A stretch of 64,000 bases of DNA from contig NZ_FQUC01000001.1 in NCBI RefSeq assembly GCF_900128985.1, positions 496,001-560,000 of the forward strand. Direction: 5' to 3'. Under the pieces are notes generated by a model. It searched no databases and was not told the DNA's origin. It was given only the letters and a program-made list of their open reading frames with translations. Position 1 is the stretch's first letter, and every line of letters begins with the position of its first letter. The position numbers were made by a program, and so were the translations under genes. Below, in pieces: positions 54,655 to 64,000 of this stretch. This DNA comes from Indolivaga macrotermitis. GTDB lineage: Bacteria; Bacteroidota; Bacteroidia; Bacteroidales; Dysgonomonadaceae.

Positions 54655-54903
54655 ATGGACAAGAAAGATTTTGCATTAGGAAAAATAAACTACATTATTT
54701 GTGGCGCGGCATTTTTGCTCGTAATAATAGGCTTCTTTCTAATGACCGGGCCGGCTACCACTATCGAAGGTGGATTTGAGGCGGACATATTTAGTACTCG
54801 GCGCATTGTTGTTGCGCCAATGACTTGCTTTGTCGGGTTCTTATTGATGATAGTAGGAATATTGTATAAGGCAAAAAGTTCAGACGAGACGTCTGTTAAG
54901 TGA
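54655..54903 (+). CDS. DUF3098 small membrane protein
   Basis: This 82-residue protein belongs to the DUF3098 family, which is restricted to Bacteroidota and almost always lies between ftsX and uppP. It has two membrane helices (about 12-32 and 56-76) joined by a loop with EGGFEADIFSTRRIVVAP. Function is unknown; its fixed place next to division and wall genes suggests a link to the envelope. It starts 5 bases after ftsX. Confidence 0.92.
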   Translation: MDKKDFALGKINYIICGAAFLLVIIGFFLMTGPATTIEGGFEADIFSTRRIVVAPMTCFVGFLLMIVGILYKAKSSDETSVK

Positions 54904-54966
54904 TAAACGCACTCTTTGTTTAGTAAAATAACACTTCGTTAAAACATATACACACATATTATAAGA

Positions 54967-55824
54967 ATGGATATATTAGAGACGATTATTATCGCCATTG
55001 TTGAAGGTTTGACCGAGTTTTTACCCGTGTCATCAACCGGTCATATGATTATAGCACAACATCTGTTAGGTGTTGAGAGTACCGATTTTGTAAAAGCTTT
55101 TACTGTTATAATACAGTTTGGTGCCATATTGTCAGTTATTGTATTGTATTGGAAGCGCTTTTTTCAATCGTGGACTTTTTACCTCAAGCTATTAGCCGGA
55201 TTTATTCCAGCTGCTGTACTAGGACTGTTGTTCAGTGATAAAATAGATGACCTGCTGGAGAGTATAACAGTAGTATCCATTATGCTTGTGCTGGGAGGTA
55301 TTCTGATGCTGTTCGTTGATAAGTGGTTTAACTCGCCCAATGCCAAAGAAGAAGTTACTTATAAGAATGCTTTTGTTATTGGTTTCTTCCAATGTATAGC
55401 AATGATTCCCGGAGTGTCCCGTTCAATGTCTACAATTGTCGGTGGTATGACACAAGGATTGAGTAGAAGGGCAGCCGCCGAATTTTCGTTTTTCCTGGCA
55501 GTACCGACAATGGCTGCTGCTACCGGATATAAACTATTGAAATTGATTCTTGAGCCTGAAGGATTGACTATATTGCAAGATAATGCTATGACGCTTGTTA
55601 TAGGAAATATTGTTGCTTTTATAGTTGCAATGCTGGCAATCAAATTCTTTATAGAATACGTGTCTAAATACGGCTTCAAGTTGTTCGGCTGGTATAGAAT
55701 TATTGTCGGAGGTATATTATTAGCTTTGCTTTTCTCAGGGAAAATGGAAGTCGATACTAAGATTGATAAATATATACTAGGATACGTTCATAATACATCT
55801 GTCGAAGACGAGAATCAAAATTGA
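54967..55824 (+). CDS. uppP: Undecaprenyl-diphosphatase UppP
   Basis: UppP (BacA) recycles the lipid carrier undecaprenyl diphosphate to its monophosphate form for peptidoglycan and polysaccharide synthesis. The 285-residue membrane protein has both family signatures: [17 protein letters not shown] near the start, and [18 protein letters not shown] with [14 protein letters not shown] in the middle. About eight membrane helices are visible. It is 63 bases after DUF3098, and its stop is 5 bases before the chosen truB start. Confidence 0.96.
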   Translation: MDILETIIIAIVEGLTEFLPVSSTGHMIIAQHLLGVESTDFVKAFTVIIQFGAILSVIVLYWKRFFQSWTFYLKLLAGFIPAAVLGLLFSDKIDDLLESITVVSIMLVLGGILMLFVDKWFNSPNAKEEVTYKNAFVIGFFQCIAMIPGVSRSMSTIVGGMTQGLSRRAAAEFSFFLAVPTMAAATGYKLLKLILEPEGLTILQDNAMTLVIGNIVAFIVAMLAIKFFIEYVSKYGFKLFGWYRIIVGGILLALLFSGKMEVDTKIDKYILGYVHNTSVEDENQN

Positions 55825-55829
55825 GTTGC

Positions 55830-56534
55830 ATGGATTTTATTTCGGGGGAAATATTATACGTAGATAAACCCCTACATTGGACATCTTTCGATTTGGTACG
55901 GAAATTGCGGTATAAGCTTTGCCGTGGACTGAAAGTGAAAAAACTGAAAGTTGGTCATGCCGGAACATTAGATCCTTTGGCTACAGGTGTAATGATTATT
56001 TGTACGGGCAGGAAAACCAAACAGATAGAAAGCTTTCAGCTTCAGACGAAAGAATATATTGCGACGATCCGTCTGGGAGCAACAACTCCGTCTTTTGATC
56101 TTGAAACAGATATAGATTTTACATATCCGACCGATCATATATCAGAGGAGCTGGTAAAAGAAACATTAAACTCTTTTATCGGGCGGATAGAGCAGGTTCC
56201 ACCGGCGTATTCGGCTTGTAAGGTAAATGGAGAAAGGGCTTATAATCTGGCTCGTAACGGAGAAGATGTCGAACTAAAGCCTAAAATACTTGTTATAGAC
56301 GAGATAGAGCTGTTGGAGTACGACCCTCAATCGATAAAGATAAGAGTCGTATGCAGCAAAGGTACTTATATAAGGGCATTGGCTCGCGATATCGGTACGG
56401 CGCTGAATTCGGGAGGACATCTGACCGGGCTGATTCGTACAAGGGTGGGTGATATAACCCTCGATCAGTGTTTGAGTGTGGAAGATTTGGATAACCTTAT
56501 CCCGGCATCTCAAGTTAATAATGAAAAAGAGTGA
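55830..56534 (+). CDS. truB: tRNA pseudouridine-55 synthase TruB
   Basis: TruB makes pseudouridine 55 in the T-loop of tRNAs. The protein is 234 residues from the ATG at 55830. GHAGTLDPLATG (about 42-53) holds the catalytic Asp48; VPPAYSACKVNGERAY and CSKGTYIRALARDIG are the other core motifs. The C-terminal PUA-like extension is short, as in other Bacteroidota. A TTG at 55821 overlapping the uppP stop could also be used, adding three residues. Confidence 0.95.
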   Translation: MDFISGEILYVDKPLHWTSFDLVRKLRYKLCRGLKVKKLKVGHAGTLDPLATGVMIICTGRKTKQIESFQLQTKEYIATIRLGATTPSFDLETDIDFTYPTDHISEELVKETLNSFIGRIEQVPPAYSACKVNGERAYNLARNGEDVELKPKILVIDEIELLEYDPQSIKIRVVCSKGTYIRALARDIGTALNSGGHLTGLIRTRVGDITLDQCLSVEDLDNLIPASQVNNEKE

Positions 56535-56555
56535 ATAATATAATATAGTTAAAAC

Positions 56556-57605
56556 ATGAAACTGTCTCAATTTAGATTCGATTTTCCGGAAGAACTAATT
56601 GCTACTCATCCTGCAAAAAACAGGGATGAGGCTCGTCTTTTGGTTTATAACCGAAAAACCGATAAAGTAGAACATAAGCAGTTCAAAGATATCTTGGAAT
56701 ACTTCAATGATAAGGATGTATTCGTATTTAATGATACCAAAGTATTCCCTGCCCGCCTTTATGGAAATAAAGAAAAGACAGGAGCGAAGATAGAGGTCTT
56801 TTTGCTTCGCGAACTGAATGAAGAATTCCATCTATGGGATGTGCTTGTTGACCCTGCCCGGAAAATCCGTATAGGTAATAAGCTATATTTCGGCGATGAT
56901 GACTCTATGGTAGCTGAGGTGATTGATAATACTACTTCAAGAGGGCGTACATTGCGCTTCTTGTATGATGGGCCCGCTGAAGAGTTCAAAACAGCTTTGT
57001 ATGCATTAGGAGAAACCCCGATTCCCCGATATTTGGGTAGAGAAGAAGAAGCAGATGATAAAACAAGATATCAAACAATATTCGCAAAGAACGAAGGTGC
57101 GGTTGTAGCTCCTGCAGCAGGCCTACACTTTAGTCGCGAATTGATGAAAAGGATGGAAATCAAAGGTATTGATTTCGCCTATATCACGCTGCACTCAGGT
57201 TTGGGTAATTACAGAGAGATCGATGTTGAGGATCTGACTAAACATAAAATGGACTCGGAGCAGATGGAAATTACCGAAGAGGCTGCTAATATAGTGAATC
57301 AGGCAAAAGCCCGTGGCTCTAAGATATGTGCGGTTGGAACATCTGTAATGAGAAGTATCGAAACAATTGTAAGTACAGATAATCAATTAAAATCAAGTAA
57401 GGGGTGGACTAATAAATTTATCTTCCCTCCTTATGAATTTAATATAGCAGACTCGATGGTAACAAATTTACATTTACCACAGTCAACCTTATTGATGATG
57501 ACCGCTGCTTTTGGAGGATATGACCGTGTGATGGAACTTTACGAGGAGGCTGTAAAGGAAAAATATAAATTCGGAACATATGGCGATGCCATGTTGATTT
57601 TGTAA
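56556..57605 (+). CDS. queA: S-adenosylmethionine:tRNA ribosyltransferase-isomerase
   Basis: QueA transfers the ribosyl part of SAM to 7-aminomethyl-deazaguanine in tRNA to make epoxyqueuosine. The 349-residue protein has [20 protein letters not shown] at the start, [26 protein letters not shown] and [12 protein letters not shown], all typical, and ends [12 protein letters not shown]. It is 21 bases after truB, so two tRNA-modification genes close the operon that starts with ftsX. Confidence 0.97.
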   Translation: MKLSQFRFDFPEELIATHPAKNRDEARLLVYNRKTDKVEHKQFKDILEYFNDKDVFVFNDTKVFPARLYGNKEKTGAKIEVFLLRELNEEFHLWDVLVDPARKIRIGNKLYFGDDDSMVAEVIDNTTSRGRTLRFLYDGPAEEFKTALYALGETPIPRYLGREEEADDKTRYQTIFAKNEGAVVAPAAGLHFSRELMKRMEIKGIDFAYITLHSGLGNYREIDVEDLTKHKMDSEQMEITEEAANIVNQAKARGSKICAVGTSVMRSIETIVSTDNQLKSSKGWTNKFIFPPYEFNIADSMVTNLHLPQSTLLMMTAAFGGYDRVMELYEEAVKEKYKFGTYGDAMLIL

Positions 57606-57621
57606 ATTTCTACATAAGATA

Positions 57622-57667
57622 AAAAGAAGCGGGGTTGTGAAATAATATTCACAACCCCGCTTCTTTT
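57622..57667. terminator. Strong bidirectional terminator between queA and the PBP gene
   Basis: A perfect 19-bp stem (57622-57640 with 57649-57667), eight-base loop, GC-rich in the centre with A/T ends. It closes both the queA operon and the convergent penicillin-binding protein gene. Confidence 0.92.
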
Positions 57668-57690
57668 ATTTTGATTAAGGATTACGCTTC

Positions 57691-60093
57691 TTAATATGAG
57701 TCGAACATATCATCGATACCTCCATTTCCCATCGAATTTTGAATGCTATTTGCGTCCATTAAGGTCTCGTCTATGGACGAACCTGCGCAAGGGCTGAGAT
57801 TACTTGGGCTTTTAGCGAACTGTTCTTCGGCGCTATACCCTAGTCTGGGATCGGCGTATATTTTCTGCATGAACAGCCCATATATAGGCAGGGCCATACT
57901 TGCTCCTTGTCCCTGTGCCGTTCCGTCGAAGTGTATTGACCTGTCTTCGCCACCAACCCATGTTGCTGTAACTAAACTGGGGGTGAATCCCATAAACCAA
58001 CCGTCAGAGTTATTTTGCGTTGTTCCGGTCTTGCCACCCATAGGTGCTTTCAATCCGTACTTGTATCTGATACGGCTACCGGTACCACCATCCATTACAG
58101 CCCGTAGCATGTCGAGCATTTTTACAGCAGTAAGTTCATTAAATACTTCCTGCATACGTGAATCGAATGTCGCTATTGTGTTTCCGTAAGCATCTTCTAT
58201 ACGTGTTACATATAACGGGTTTACCCTGATGCCGTTGTTTGCAAAAGCAGTATAGGCTCCGGCCATTTCACTAACAGATACATCGGGAGTACCCAGCGAA
58301 AGAGCCAATACAGGGTCGATCTTACCTGTAATGCCAAAAGTATGGAGCATTCTTACTAAAGCATATGGCGTTGTTCTGCTCATCATATAAGCAGTAACTA
58401 TATTGTCAGAATTTTGCAGTCCCCATTTGACAGAAACCATTTGACCTAACATACTTGTTCGGGCTCCTCTGGGGCTCCATGGTTTACCCGATTCGGTAAT
58501 GTACGCCCTTTGCTCGTATAAGAGCTGATCGCAGGGAGTCATCCCTTCCTGCATACATAGTGAGTAAAGAAAAGGTTTCACGGTAGAACCTACCTGACGG
58601 CGTCCAATATTGACCATGTCGTATTGGAAATATTTGAAATCTATCCCTCCTACATAGGCTTTGACTTGTCCGTTGTGTGCATCCATAGCCATAAATCCGG
58701 TTCTTAAAAACGATTTGTGGTAGCGGATCGAGTCCCAGGGAGTCATAGTCGTATCTATTTCTCCGCCCCATGAGAAGACTTTCATATCCACAGGCTTTTT
58801 GAATATCGCAAGTATCTCCGATTCGCTTTTCCCGTCTTTTTTCAGACTGCGATATCTATCGGTGACCTTCATTGCTTTATATATAAGGGAATCAACTTGC
58901 TTAGATACAGAAGAAGAGAATGGTGCATACGACCGGCCTTTTTTCTCTTTGTTGAACAATGGCTGTAACTCTTTACTGAAATGTTCCCTGACAGCCTCTT
59001 CCGCATAGGTCTGCATACGTGAATCGACAGTTGTGTAGATTTTTAAACCATCGGTGTATAAACTGTAGGGCTTACCGTCTGATTTAGTATTCTTGTTACA
59101 CCATCCATATAGAGGGTCGTTCTCCCAAGTAGTAGAGTCTACTGCATATTGTTCCATTTGCCAACTGGCATAGTTACTTTTGTCTGGTTTTTTTGCTGTC
59201 ATAACCTTCCTTAGGTACTCTCTAAAGTATGGAGCTAAACCGTCCTTATGATCAACTCTTACGTAGTCAAGTGTAAGGGGCAGTTGAGTCAACGAGTCTA
59301 ATTGGGCCTTGGTTATGTAGTTGGCTTTATACATCTGTTCCAATACGACATTTCTACGGCCTCTGGTTGCTTCAGGCCTTCTTTTCGGATTGAATACCGA
59401 TGGATTTTTACACATACCTATCAGTGTTGCAGCTTCCTCGATAGTCAACTCACTGGGTAGTTTATTGAAATATACCTTCGATGCAGTCTGGATACCTACT
59501 GCATTATTTAAAAAGTCAAACTTGTTGAGATATAAATTTATGATTTCTTCTTTAGTATAGTATCTTTCCAGTTGAACTGCAATAACCCATTCAATAGGTT
59601 TTTGCAGAATACGGTCAAGAAAACTCTCTGCAGGAGGGGAGTATAACTGCTTTGCTAATTGTTGTGAGATTGTACTACCGCCGCCGCCACTTTCTTGCTG
59701 AAAGATCACACGTTTAACAACAGCACGGGATACAGCATAAAAGTCTATTCCCGAGTGGCCGTAAAAACGGGCATCTTCCGTAGCTATCAATGCCTGAACC
59801 AAGTAAGGTGATAGTTGGTCATAATTAGAATATATGCGGTTCTCCTTACTTTGAGAGTAAGTCCCCAGTAATTCGTTGTCGCTGGAATAAACCTGTGAGG
59901 CATATTTATCTATCGGATTTTCTAAATCTTCGATAGGTGGCATATATCCGATTATGCCTGTAGCAATAAGGCCAAATGTTAAGCCTGTTATCCCAATGAT
60001 GGCAGCAAATACAACCCAAAGAAATTTAACTATTTTCTTAGACTTGGGGTTGGTATTATTCTTACTACCTTCTTTTTTCTTTCCTTTGCTCAT
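57691..60093 (-). CDS. Class A penicillin-binding protein (PBP1A-like)
   Basis: This 800-residue bifunctional enzyme polymerises glycan strands and cross-links peptides in the periplasm. It has a Lys-rich cytoplasmic start, a membrane anchor at about 24-46, and a glycosyltransferase family 51 domain with ATEDARFYGHSG (catalytic Glu near 106) and GGGSTISQQLAKQLY. A linker follows, then a transpeptidase domain with SxxK motif STVK near residue 501, SDN and KTGTTQNNSDGW near 685. All catalytic residues are present. The C-terminal 60 residues are Ser/Asn-rich. It is a single gene. Confidence 0.95.
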   Translation of the reverse strand: MSKGKKKEGSKNNTNPKSKKIVKFLWVVFAAIIGITGLTFGLIATGIIGYMPPIEDLENPIDKYASQVYSSDNELLGTYSQSKENRIYSNYDQLSPYLVQALIATEDARFYGHSGIDFYAVSRAVVKRVIFQQESGGGGSTISQQLAKQLYSPPAESFLDRILQKPIEWVIAVQLERYYTKEEIINLYLNKFDFLNNAVGIQTASKVYFNKLPSELTIEEAATLIGMCKNPSVFNPKRRPEATRGRRNVVLEQMYKANYITKAQLDSLTQLPLTLDYVRVDHKDGLAPYFREYLRKVMTAKKPDKSNYASWQMEQYAVDSTTWENDPLYGWCNKNTKSDGKPYSLYTDGLKIYTTVDSRMQTYAEEAVREHFSKELQPLFNKEKKGRSYAPFSSSVSKQVDSLIYKAMKVTDRYRSLKKDGKSESEILAIFKKPVDMKVFSWGGEIDTTMTPWDSIRYHKSFLRTGFMAMDAHNGQVKAYVGGIDFKYFQYDMVNIGRRQVGSTVKPFLYSLCMQEGMTPCDQLLYEQRAYITESGKPWSPRGARTSMLGQMVSVKWGLQNSDNIVTAYMMSRTTPYALVRMLHTFGITGKIDPVLALSLGTPDVSVSEMAGAYTAFANNGIRVNPLYVTRIEDAYGNTIATFDSRMQEVFNELTAVKMLDMLRAVMDGGTGSRIRYKYGLKAPMGGKTGTTQNNSDGWFMGFTPSLVTATWVGGEDRSIHFDGTAQGQGASMALPIYGLFMQKIYADPRLGYSAEEQFAKSPSNLSPCAGSSIDETLMDANSIQNSMGNGGIDDMFDSY

Positions 60094-60543
60094 ATGAATT
60101 AAAAAAGCATGAATAAAAATACAGCTTGTTAGTGATTGCTGTTATTCAACTTGCGAAATTAATCAAAAACGCTCAAATATCGAGTATCATCTATTTAGTT
60201 TTATAAAAGCTTAAGAAAGAGATGATCTGTGGTATCTGTCTTTGGTGTGTTTTTCAGGTGATTAGAGGTGTGTTTATTTCTGTCGGGCAACAAAAAATGC
60301 ACCCGATGTAATGAAATGATTCAGAACATCGGGCGTATTTTGTCATTAAGTCAGTAAGTCTTATTTCTTTTGGTCAAGTATATTATTCTTACAATGCAAA
60401 GATATGTTGGGATTGATGTAATTACAATCGCAATAAATAATGAATTTGCATACTTTTAATCACTATTAATGGTGATAGATGAAAAAAACGACCCTTAATA
60501 GAAAGAGCCGTTTTTTCGGTTATATTATTTTACATACAGTTTT
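60094..60543. other. Intergenic region between the PBP gene and the TonB receptor
   Basis: About 450 bases with no gene. It holds an 8-bp hairpin CCCGATGT / ACATCGGG (60302-60309, 60326-60333), followed a few bases on by TTTTTT on the minus strand. Upstream, a TATCTTTG -7 box on the minus strand (60397-60404) would make this hairpin part of a PBP leader of about 300 bases. The terminator at 60482-60516 follows the receptor gene. Confidence 0.5.
60482..60516 (-). terminator. Terminator after the TonB siderophore-type receptor
   Basis: AAAAAACG (60483-60490) pairs with CGTTTTTT (60509-60516), with a partly paired middle. On the minus strand it ends in seven Ts. It lies 28 bases after the receptor stop codon. 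Confidence 0.7.
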
Positions 60544-62925
60544 TTAGAAAGAATAAGATACTTGAGCTGCAAAATTTCTTGGGTCAATCTGGTTTATGTA
60601 ACCTCCTCTGTAATAGGAATTGTAGCCTAGTGCATCGAATATGTTATTGAAGAATACACGGGTAGTTACATGTCCTATCTTGTATGCCAATTGAGCATTT
60701 ACTGTAGTGTAAGCAGGCATATCAAATGGCTTTACTCCTGGGTTGTAATTGTGGCCATCATATGCATTACTGTATTCATTAACTGGACGTTTCCCTACAT
60801 AATATACACCGACTCCGGCTGATAGCCCTTTGAGAGCACCTCTGTCAACAGCGTAATTAATCCAGCCGTTTGCAGTATGCTTGGGTGCATTCATAGGAGC
60901 AGACCCGTTAACATAAGAGGGGCTTTTTTCGTATCTGGCATGTAGGTAAGAGTATCCCAGCATAACCTGAAGGTTAGGAAGTATACGTCCGTTAAGTTCT
61001 ACTTCGATACCGTCTCTTTTCAAATCCCCGGCCTTGAATACATATCCTGTAGCTGTTGTAGTTCCTTCATAATATTCGGTATTAGTCAGGTTATCAGTGT
61101 AGATATGGAAGTAAGTAAAGTTGAAACGTAGTCTGTTGTCCAACCAGTCTGATTTAATTCCGACTTCGAACTGTTTGGTTCTGGATGGACCTGCTTCGGT
61201 TACACTATCCAGTTTATTAGCGGCCGAACGAAGGCTGGTACTTGTAGTGTATGATGCAAATACGTTGATGTTCTCGATAGGGGAGATCATTACGCCAACC
61301 ATGGGATCCCAGGCGTCACGTACATCGTTTCCGGCAGGGCTCTGAACAGTAGATATCGAACTGTATCTTAAACCAAGTATAGCTTTCAGGTATTTGTTAA
61401 TAGTAAGTACTTCCTGAGCCATAATACCATATGTTGTATATTTACTTTGCACAGGATCGGTAGCACCTGTCAGCTTATAGTCTTTAGGGAGATCGCGCGT
61501 TATGTTACCGGATACCACGTTTATTGTATCTACGGTTATAGATCCCATGTTTGTGGTTGTGGCATCAGCAATTCTGTAATCGAACCCGATTTGGAATGTA
61601 TGTTTTAATGAACCGGTATATACATCCCGTCCGATGAAGTCTAACTGAAAAGTCGAGTTCTTGTCGTCACGTAAGCTTCTGGATAATTTACGTACCTTTT
61701 CTTCGTAGTTAGTTGGGTTCTTAAGGTCGGATAAAGCGCTTGATGTATTATCCACATTATATGATGAATTGAAATATGCCGCTCTAATACTTAAATTCTT
61801 AGTTAGCATCCGGTTGATTCTGGCAGAATAGGTGAGGATTCTGGTGTTATTATTTTCTATATTAAATCCTAGATATTTGCTGTGAGGCATATCGTACAAC
61901 TTCTCCTCGGATATAGGTCCTAAGTTGACAGTACTGCTAACCGGTGTAACATCAGCATTTAGATAATCCATTTCGAGGTTTATGGTAGTTCTGTCATCGG
62001 GTCGCCATTCCAAGGATGGATTGATGTATGCTTTATTTGCAGAAACTACAGGCCTGTAATTGTCAGCACGCTCGTATGCTCCGTTTAGGCGGAATGCAAC
62101 TGTTCTCTTGCTGTCTAATACCGATTGTACATCGAATGTGGGGCGTACCTGCCCCCAGCTACCGACACGTAAGTCTACTTGTCCTGCATTTACGAATTTA
62201 GGAGTTTTAGTCACAACATTAATTACACCGCCGGCATTTCCTAAGTCAGTGATAACCCCCTGAGTGACGGCAGCCGATCCTTTTATCATCTGGATGCTTT
62301 CTACACCTTGCATATCAGCTACACCCGATGCTGTCTGGAATTGAGAGTCGATACGAACTCCGTTTTTTAATACCGGTATGCCACGGAAGCCGCGAGTCGA
62401 CATACTCTCTTTAACACCACCGTATGATCCGAAAAGAGTAACACCGGGAACATTTCTAACTGCATCGGTAATCGTTAATGCACCCTGTTCGGTGATTACT
62501 TTTTCTGAAATAACCGAGATTGTTTGTATCTGCTCACTTGGACGAAGAGGCATACGGGTTATAGCATCCAGTTTCTCGGGTTGCTTATATCGTTCACCAA
62601 ATACTTCGACTTCGGCAAGAGCATTGCTGACTTCCATATCGAAACGCATTCTTTGCATATCAGAACGCTGTTCCAGGTTCTGTGTATTAGGTTTGTAGCC
62701 AATGTAGCTTACTGTTATTTTTCTTGCTGCTCTTGGTAAGCCTTTGAATATAAAAGCTCCGTTATCATCGGTGAGGGCTGATAGATTTGATCCTTCTATC
62801 ACTACTGTTGCAGAAGTTAGAGGATCGCCGTTCTCGTCATATACATATCCTTTTACTTTTTGAGCATAGCTGTATCCTATACAAATAAAGAGAAGAAATA
62901 GAGAGAAAAGAATTTTTCTAGACAT
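60544..62925 (-). CDS. TonB-dependent siderophore-type receptor
   Basis: This 793-residue outer-membrane receptor has a signal peptide ending in YAQ, a carboxypeptidase-regulatory-like domain (VKGYVYDENGDPLTSATVVI, about 23-105), and a plug with SEKVITEQGALTITDAVRNV and MSTRGFRGIPVLKNGVRID (about 125-235). The barrel has strand motifs of ferrichrome/ferric-siderophore receptors (GDLKRDGIEVELNGRI, LQVMLGYSYLHARY) and ends in the canonical QVSYSF. It is alone, with no SusD and no inner-membrane transporter next to it. Iron-siderophore uptake is the family-based guess; the ligand is not visible. Confidence 0.9.
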   Translation of the reverse strand: MSRKILFSLFLLFICIGYSYAQKVKGYVYDENGDPLTSATVVIEGSNLSALTDDNGAFIFKGLPRAARKITVSYIGYKPNTQNLEQRSDMQRMRFDMEVSNALAEVEVFGERYKQPEKLDAITRMPLRPSEQIQTISVISEKVITEQGALTITDAVRNVPGVTLFGSYGGVKESMSTRGFRGIPVLKNGVRIDSQFQTASGVADMQGVESIQMIKGSAAVTQGVITDLGNAGGVINVVTKTPKFVNAGQVDLRVGSWGQVRPTFDVQSVLDSKRTVAFRLNGAYERADNYRPVVSANKAYINPSLEWRPDDRTTINLEMDYLNADVTPVSSTVNLGPISEEKLYDMPHSKYLGFNIENNNTRILTYSARINRMLTKNLSIRAAYFNSSYNVDNTSSALSDLKNPTNYEEKVRKLSRSLRDDKNSTFQLDFIGRDVYTGSLKHTFQIGFDYRIADATTTNMGSITVDTINVVSGNITRDLPKDYKLTGATDPVQSKYTTYGIMAQEVLTINKYLKAILGLRYSSISTVQSPAGNDVRDAWDPMVGVMISPIENINVFASYTTSTSLRSAANKLDSVTEAGPSRTKQFEVGIKSDWLDNRLRFNFTYFHIYTDNLTNTEYYEGTTTATGYVFKAGDLKRDGIEVELNGRILPNLQVMLGYSYLHARYEKSPSYVNGSAPMNAPKHTANGWINYAVDRGALKGLSAGVGVYYVGKRPVNEYSNAYDGHNYNPGVKPFDMPAYTTVNAQLAYKIGHVTTRVFFNNIFDALGYNSYYRGGYINQIDPRNFAAQVSYSF

Positions 62926-62985
62926 GATTTATATTTTAATTAATAGAAATTTTAATTAAGTTTTAAAAACTTTTAGATTCGGTTG

Positions 62986-62993
62986 CAAAGGTA
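62986..62993 (-). promoter_or_regulatory. Putative -7 box for the siderophore-type receptor
   Basis: The minus strand reads TACCTTTG, 60 bases before the start codon. A TTTG lies 26 bases further upstream, longer than the usual spacing. No convincing Fur-type palindrome was seen. Confidence 0.4.
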
Positions 62994-63150
62994 TAGGTTA
63001 TGTCTATACGGGATAATCGCAAAAAATAGGGATATTATACATGGCTAATCACCTATATTAGGTATTTAGTACCTTAAATTCCAGCTTTTGTATACGAATC
63101 AATGTTAGTAAGTTCGGGCTGTAATGTGATATGTTTGTACTGTTTTTAGT

Positions 63151-63158
63151 TATCTTTG
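63151..63158 (+). promoter_or_regulatory. Putative -7 box for the small lipoprotein and glnS
   Basis: TATCTTTG fits TAnnTTTG, 17 bases before the chosen lipoprotein start. It lies inside the longer open frame that begins at 63131, which supports the downstream start. Confidence 0.5.
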
Positions 63159-63175
63159 CAAAAAATAAATATCTG

Positions 63176-63511
63176 ATGCGATTACTTACAATACTATTAT
63201 CAATATCATTAGCTTCGTTCCTGTATGCCTGTTCAGGTCCTTCTATTGAAGAAGATGCACGCTCAGCGGCAGACCTGTCACGCATATCCAACCAGTGTGC
63301 CATTGAGAATGATATGACGGGTGCAGGAAAAGCATATAGTGAGGCTCAGGCAATAATGGAAAAGTATAAGAATCTGGGTAAATTCGAAGAGTTTTACGAA
63401 ATATACAACTCTTACCTGCAGGAGAGCGCCCGGGTAGAAGATGCTAAGCTCGAAGAAGAAGCGGATGCTGCGTTGGCTGAACCAGCAGGAACGACAAACG
63501 AAAAAAAATAA
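63176..63511 (+). CDS. Small lipoprotein of unknown function
   Basis: This 111-residue protein has a lipoprotein signal ending in LYAC (MRLLTILLSISLASFLYAC), followed by helices of highly charged composition (SIEEDARSAADLSRISNQCA, KNLGKFEEFYEIYNSYLQES) and an Ala/Glu-rich tail. It is not a recognised named family. The ATG at 63176 was preferred to the one at 63131 because it directly begins the signal peptide and follows the -7 box. It is 24 bases upstream of glnS and may share its transcript. Confidence 0.78.
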   Translation: MRLLTILLSISLASFLYACSGPSIEEDARSAADLSRISNQCAIENDMTGAGKAYSEAQAIMEKYKNLGKFEEFYEIYNSYLQESARVEDAKLEEEADAALAEPAGTTNEKK

Positions 63512-63535
63512 GAATCCTAAATATTAAAAGAACAA

Positions 63536-64000
63536 ATGTCAGAAATTACGCCAACTGAAGAAAAGAGAAGTCTTAATTTTATCGAAGCGATAGTAGAGAA
63601 AGACTTACAAGAAGGAAAAGACGGAGGTCGTTTACAGACACGTTTTCCTCCCGAACCAAACGGATATTTACATATAGGGCATGCAAAAGCTATATGTATG
63701 AATTTTGGTTTGGCTCAGCAGTATGGCGGGGTTTGTAATTTGCGCTTTGACGATACTAATCCGGTAAAAGAGGATGTGGAGTATGTTGACGCAATACAGG
63801 AAGATATACAATGGCTTGGCTATGATTGGGCGAATGTATATTATGCTTCTGATTATTTTCAACAGCTATGGGATTTTGCTATACTTCTGATAAAAGAAGG
63901 CAAGGCCTATATTGATGAACAGTCGGCGGAAGAGATAGCTAAACAAAAAGGTACACCTACTCAGGCCGGGACCGAGAGTCCATATAGAAACAGGCCTATA
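63536..64000 (+). CDS. glnS: Glutaminyl-tRNA synthetase, 5' part
   Basis: The window ends inside this gene; 155 codons are visible. GlnRS charges tRNA-Gln with glutamine. The visible part has the class I start [30 protein letters not shown] with the HIGH motif at residues 46-49, and [16 protein letters not shown], all characteristic of GlnRS rather than the GluRS branch. The presence of GlnRS means that this organism can charge tRNA-Gln directly. The start ATG at 63536 is the first in frame and matches the family start. Confidence 0.95.
   Translation, partial: MSEITPTEEKRSLNFIEAIVEKDLQEGKDGGRLQTRFPPEPNGYLHIGHAKAICMNFGLAQQYGGVCNLRFDDTNPVKEDVEYVDAIQEDIQWLGYDWANVYYASDYFQQLWDFAILLIKEGKAYIDEQSAEEIAKQKGTPTQAGTESPYRNRPI

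Noticed and set aside
42011-62925. Polysaccharide utilisation locus based on the two TonB receptors
   Set aside because: Neither receptor has a SusD-like partner, glycosidase or hybrid sensor next to it.

Overview
This window looks like a chromosomal stretch from a member of the Bacteroidales, AT-rich and most consistent with a Dysgonomonas-like genus. The genus is an inference from general gene content; the order is firmer. Supporting signs are the many Bacteroidota-type promoters (TTTG, 19-21 bases, TAnnTTTG), near absence of Shine-Dalgarno leaders, TonB receptors with an N-terminal carboxypeptidase-like domain, DUF4369 and DUF3098 proteins, and the rsfS-ftsH-cdsA and ftsX-DUF3098-uppP-truB-queA gene orders. 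No tRNA, rRNA, CRISPR array, transposase or prophage gene was seen.

Bases 1-18000 lie on the minus strand. They hold an O/P-type porin, the rsfS-ftsH-cdsA group, murF with an S1/P1 nuclease, greA with a HIT protein, and a thioredoxin-fold lipoprotein that lacks its redox cysteines. Next come a five-gene MacB-like tripartite export operon (ATPase, two permeases, adaptor, TolC) and two small regulator/membrane-protein units, one of them led by a TetR repressor with a clear palindromic operator. Bases 18000-26300 run on the plus strand: an amidophosphoribosyltransferase, aroQ, pyk, an O-methyltransferase, rbfA with a LolC/E-type permease, and a DUF47-PiT phosphate uptake pair.

Bases 26400-39585 are the accessory part and the most unusual. 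A minus-strand cluster contains two paralogous small secreted proteins of the VGI-type, one 162-residue secreted protein, a decayed gene copy, and three tandem paralogs of about 1030 residues. The large proteins are exported, rich in Cys and Tyr, and resemble SprB-type/Ig-like repeat proteins. The three copies are mosaics: which pair is nearly identical changes from block to block, as expected from gene conversion. Upstream lie about 1.5 kb without a convincing gene, a nested hairpin and a 41-base TC dinucleotide repeat. No known system was recognised; this cluster is the best candidate for an undescribed surface system.

Bases 39586-64000 return to core functions: uvrB; a copper or heavy-metal operon (Cys/His-rich exported protein, TonB receptor, HMA protein) divergent from a Crp/Fnr-type regulator; a CCA-adding/HD enzyme; a lipoprotein; miaA; typA; a stand-alone sufB; the ftsX-DUF3098-uppP-truB-queA operon; a class A penicillin-binding protein; a TonB siderophore-type receptor; a small lipoprotein; and the start of glnS, cut by the window end. 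Convergent genes are mostly separated by strong bidirectional hairpin terminators.
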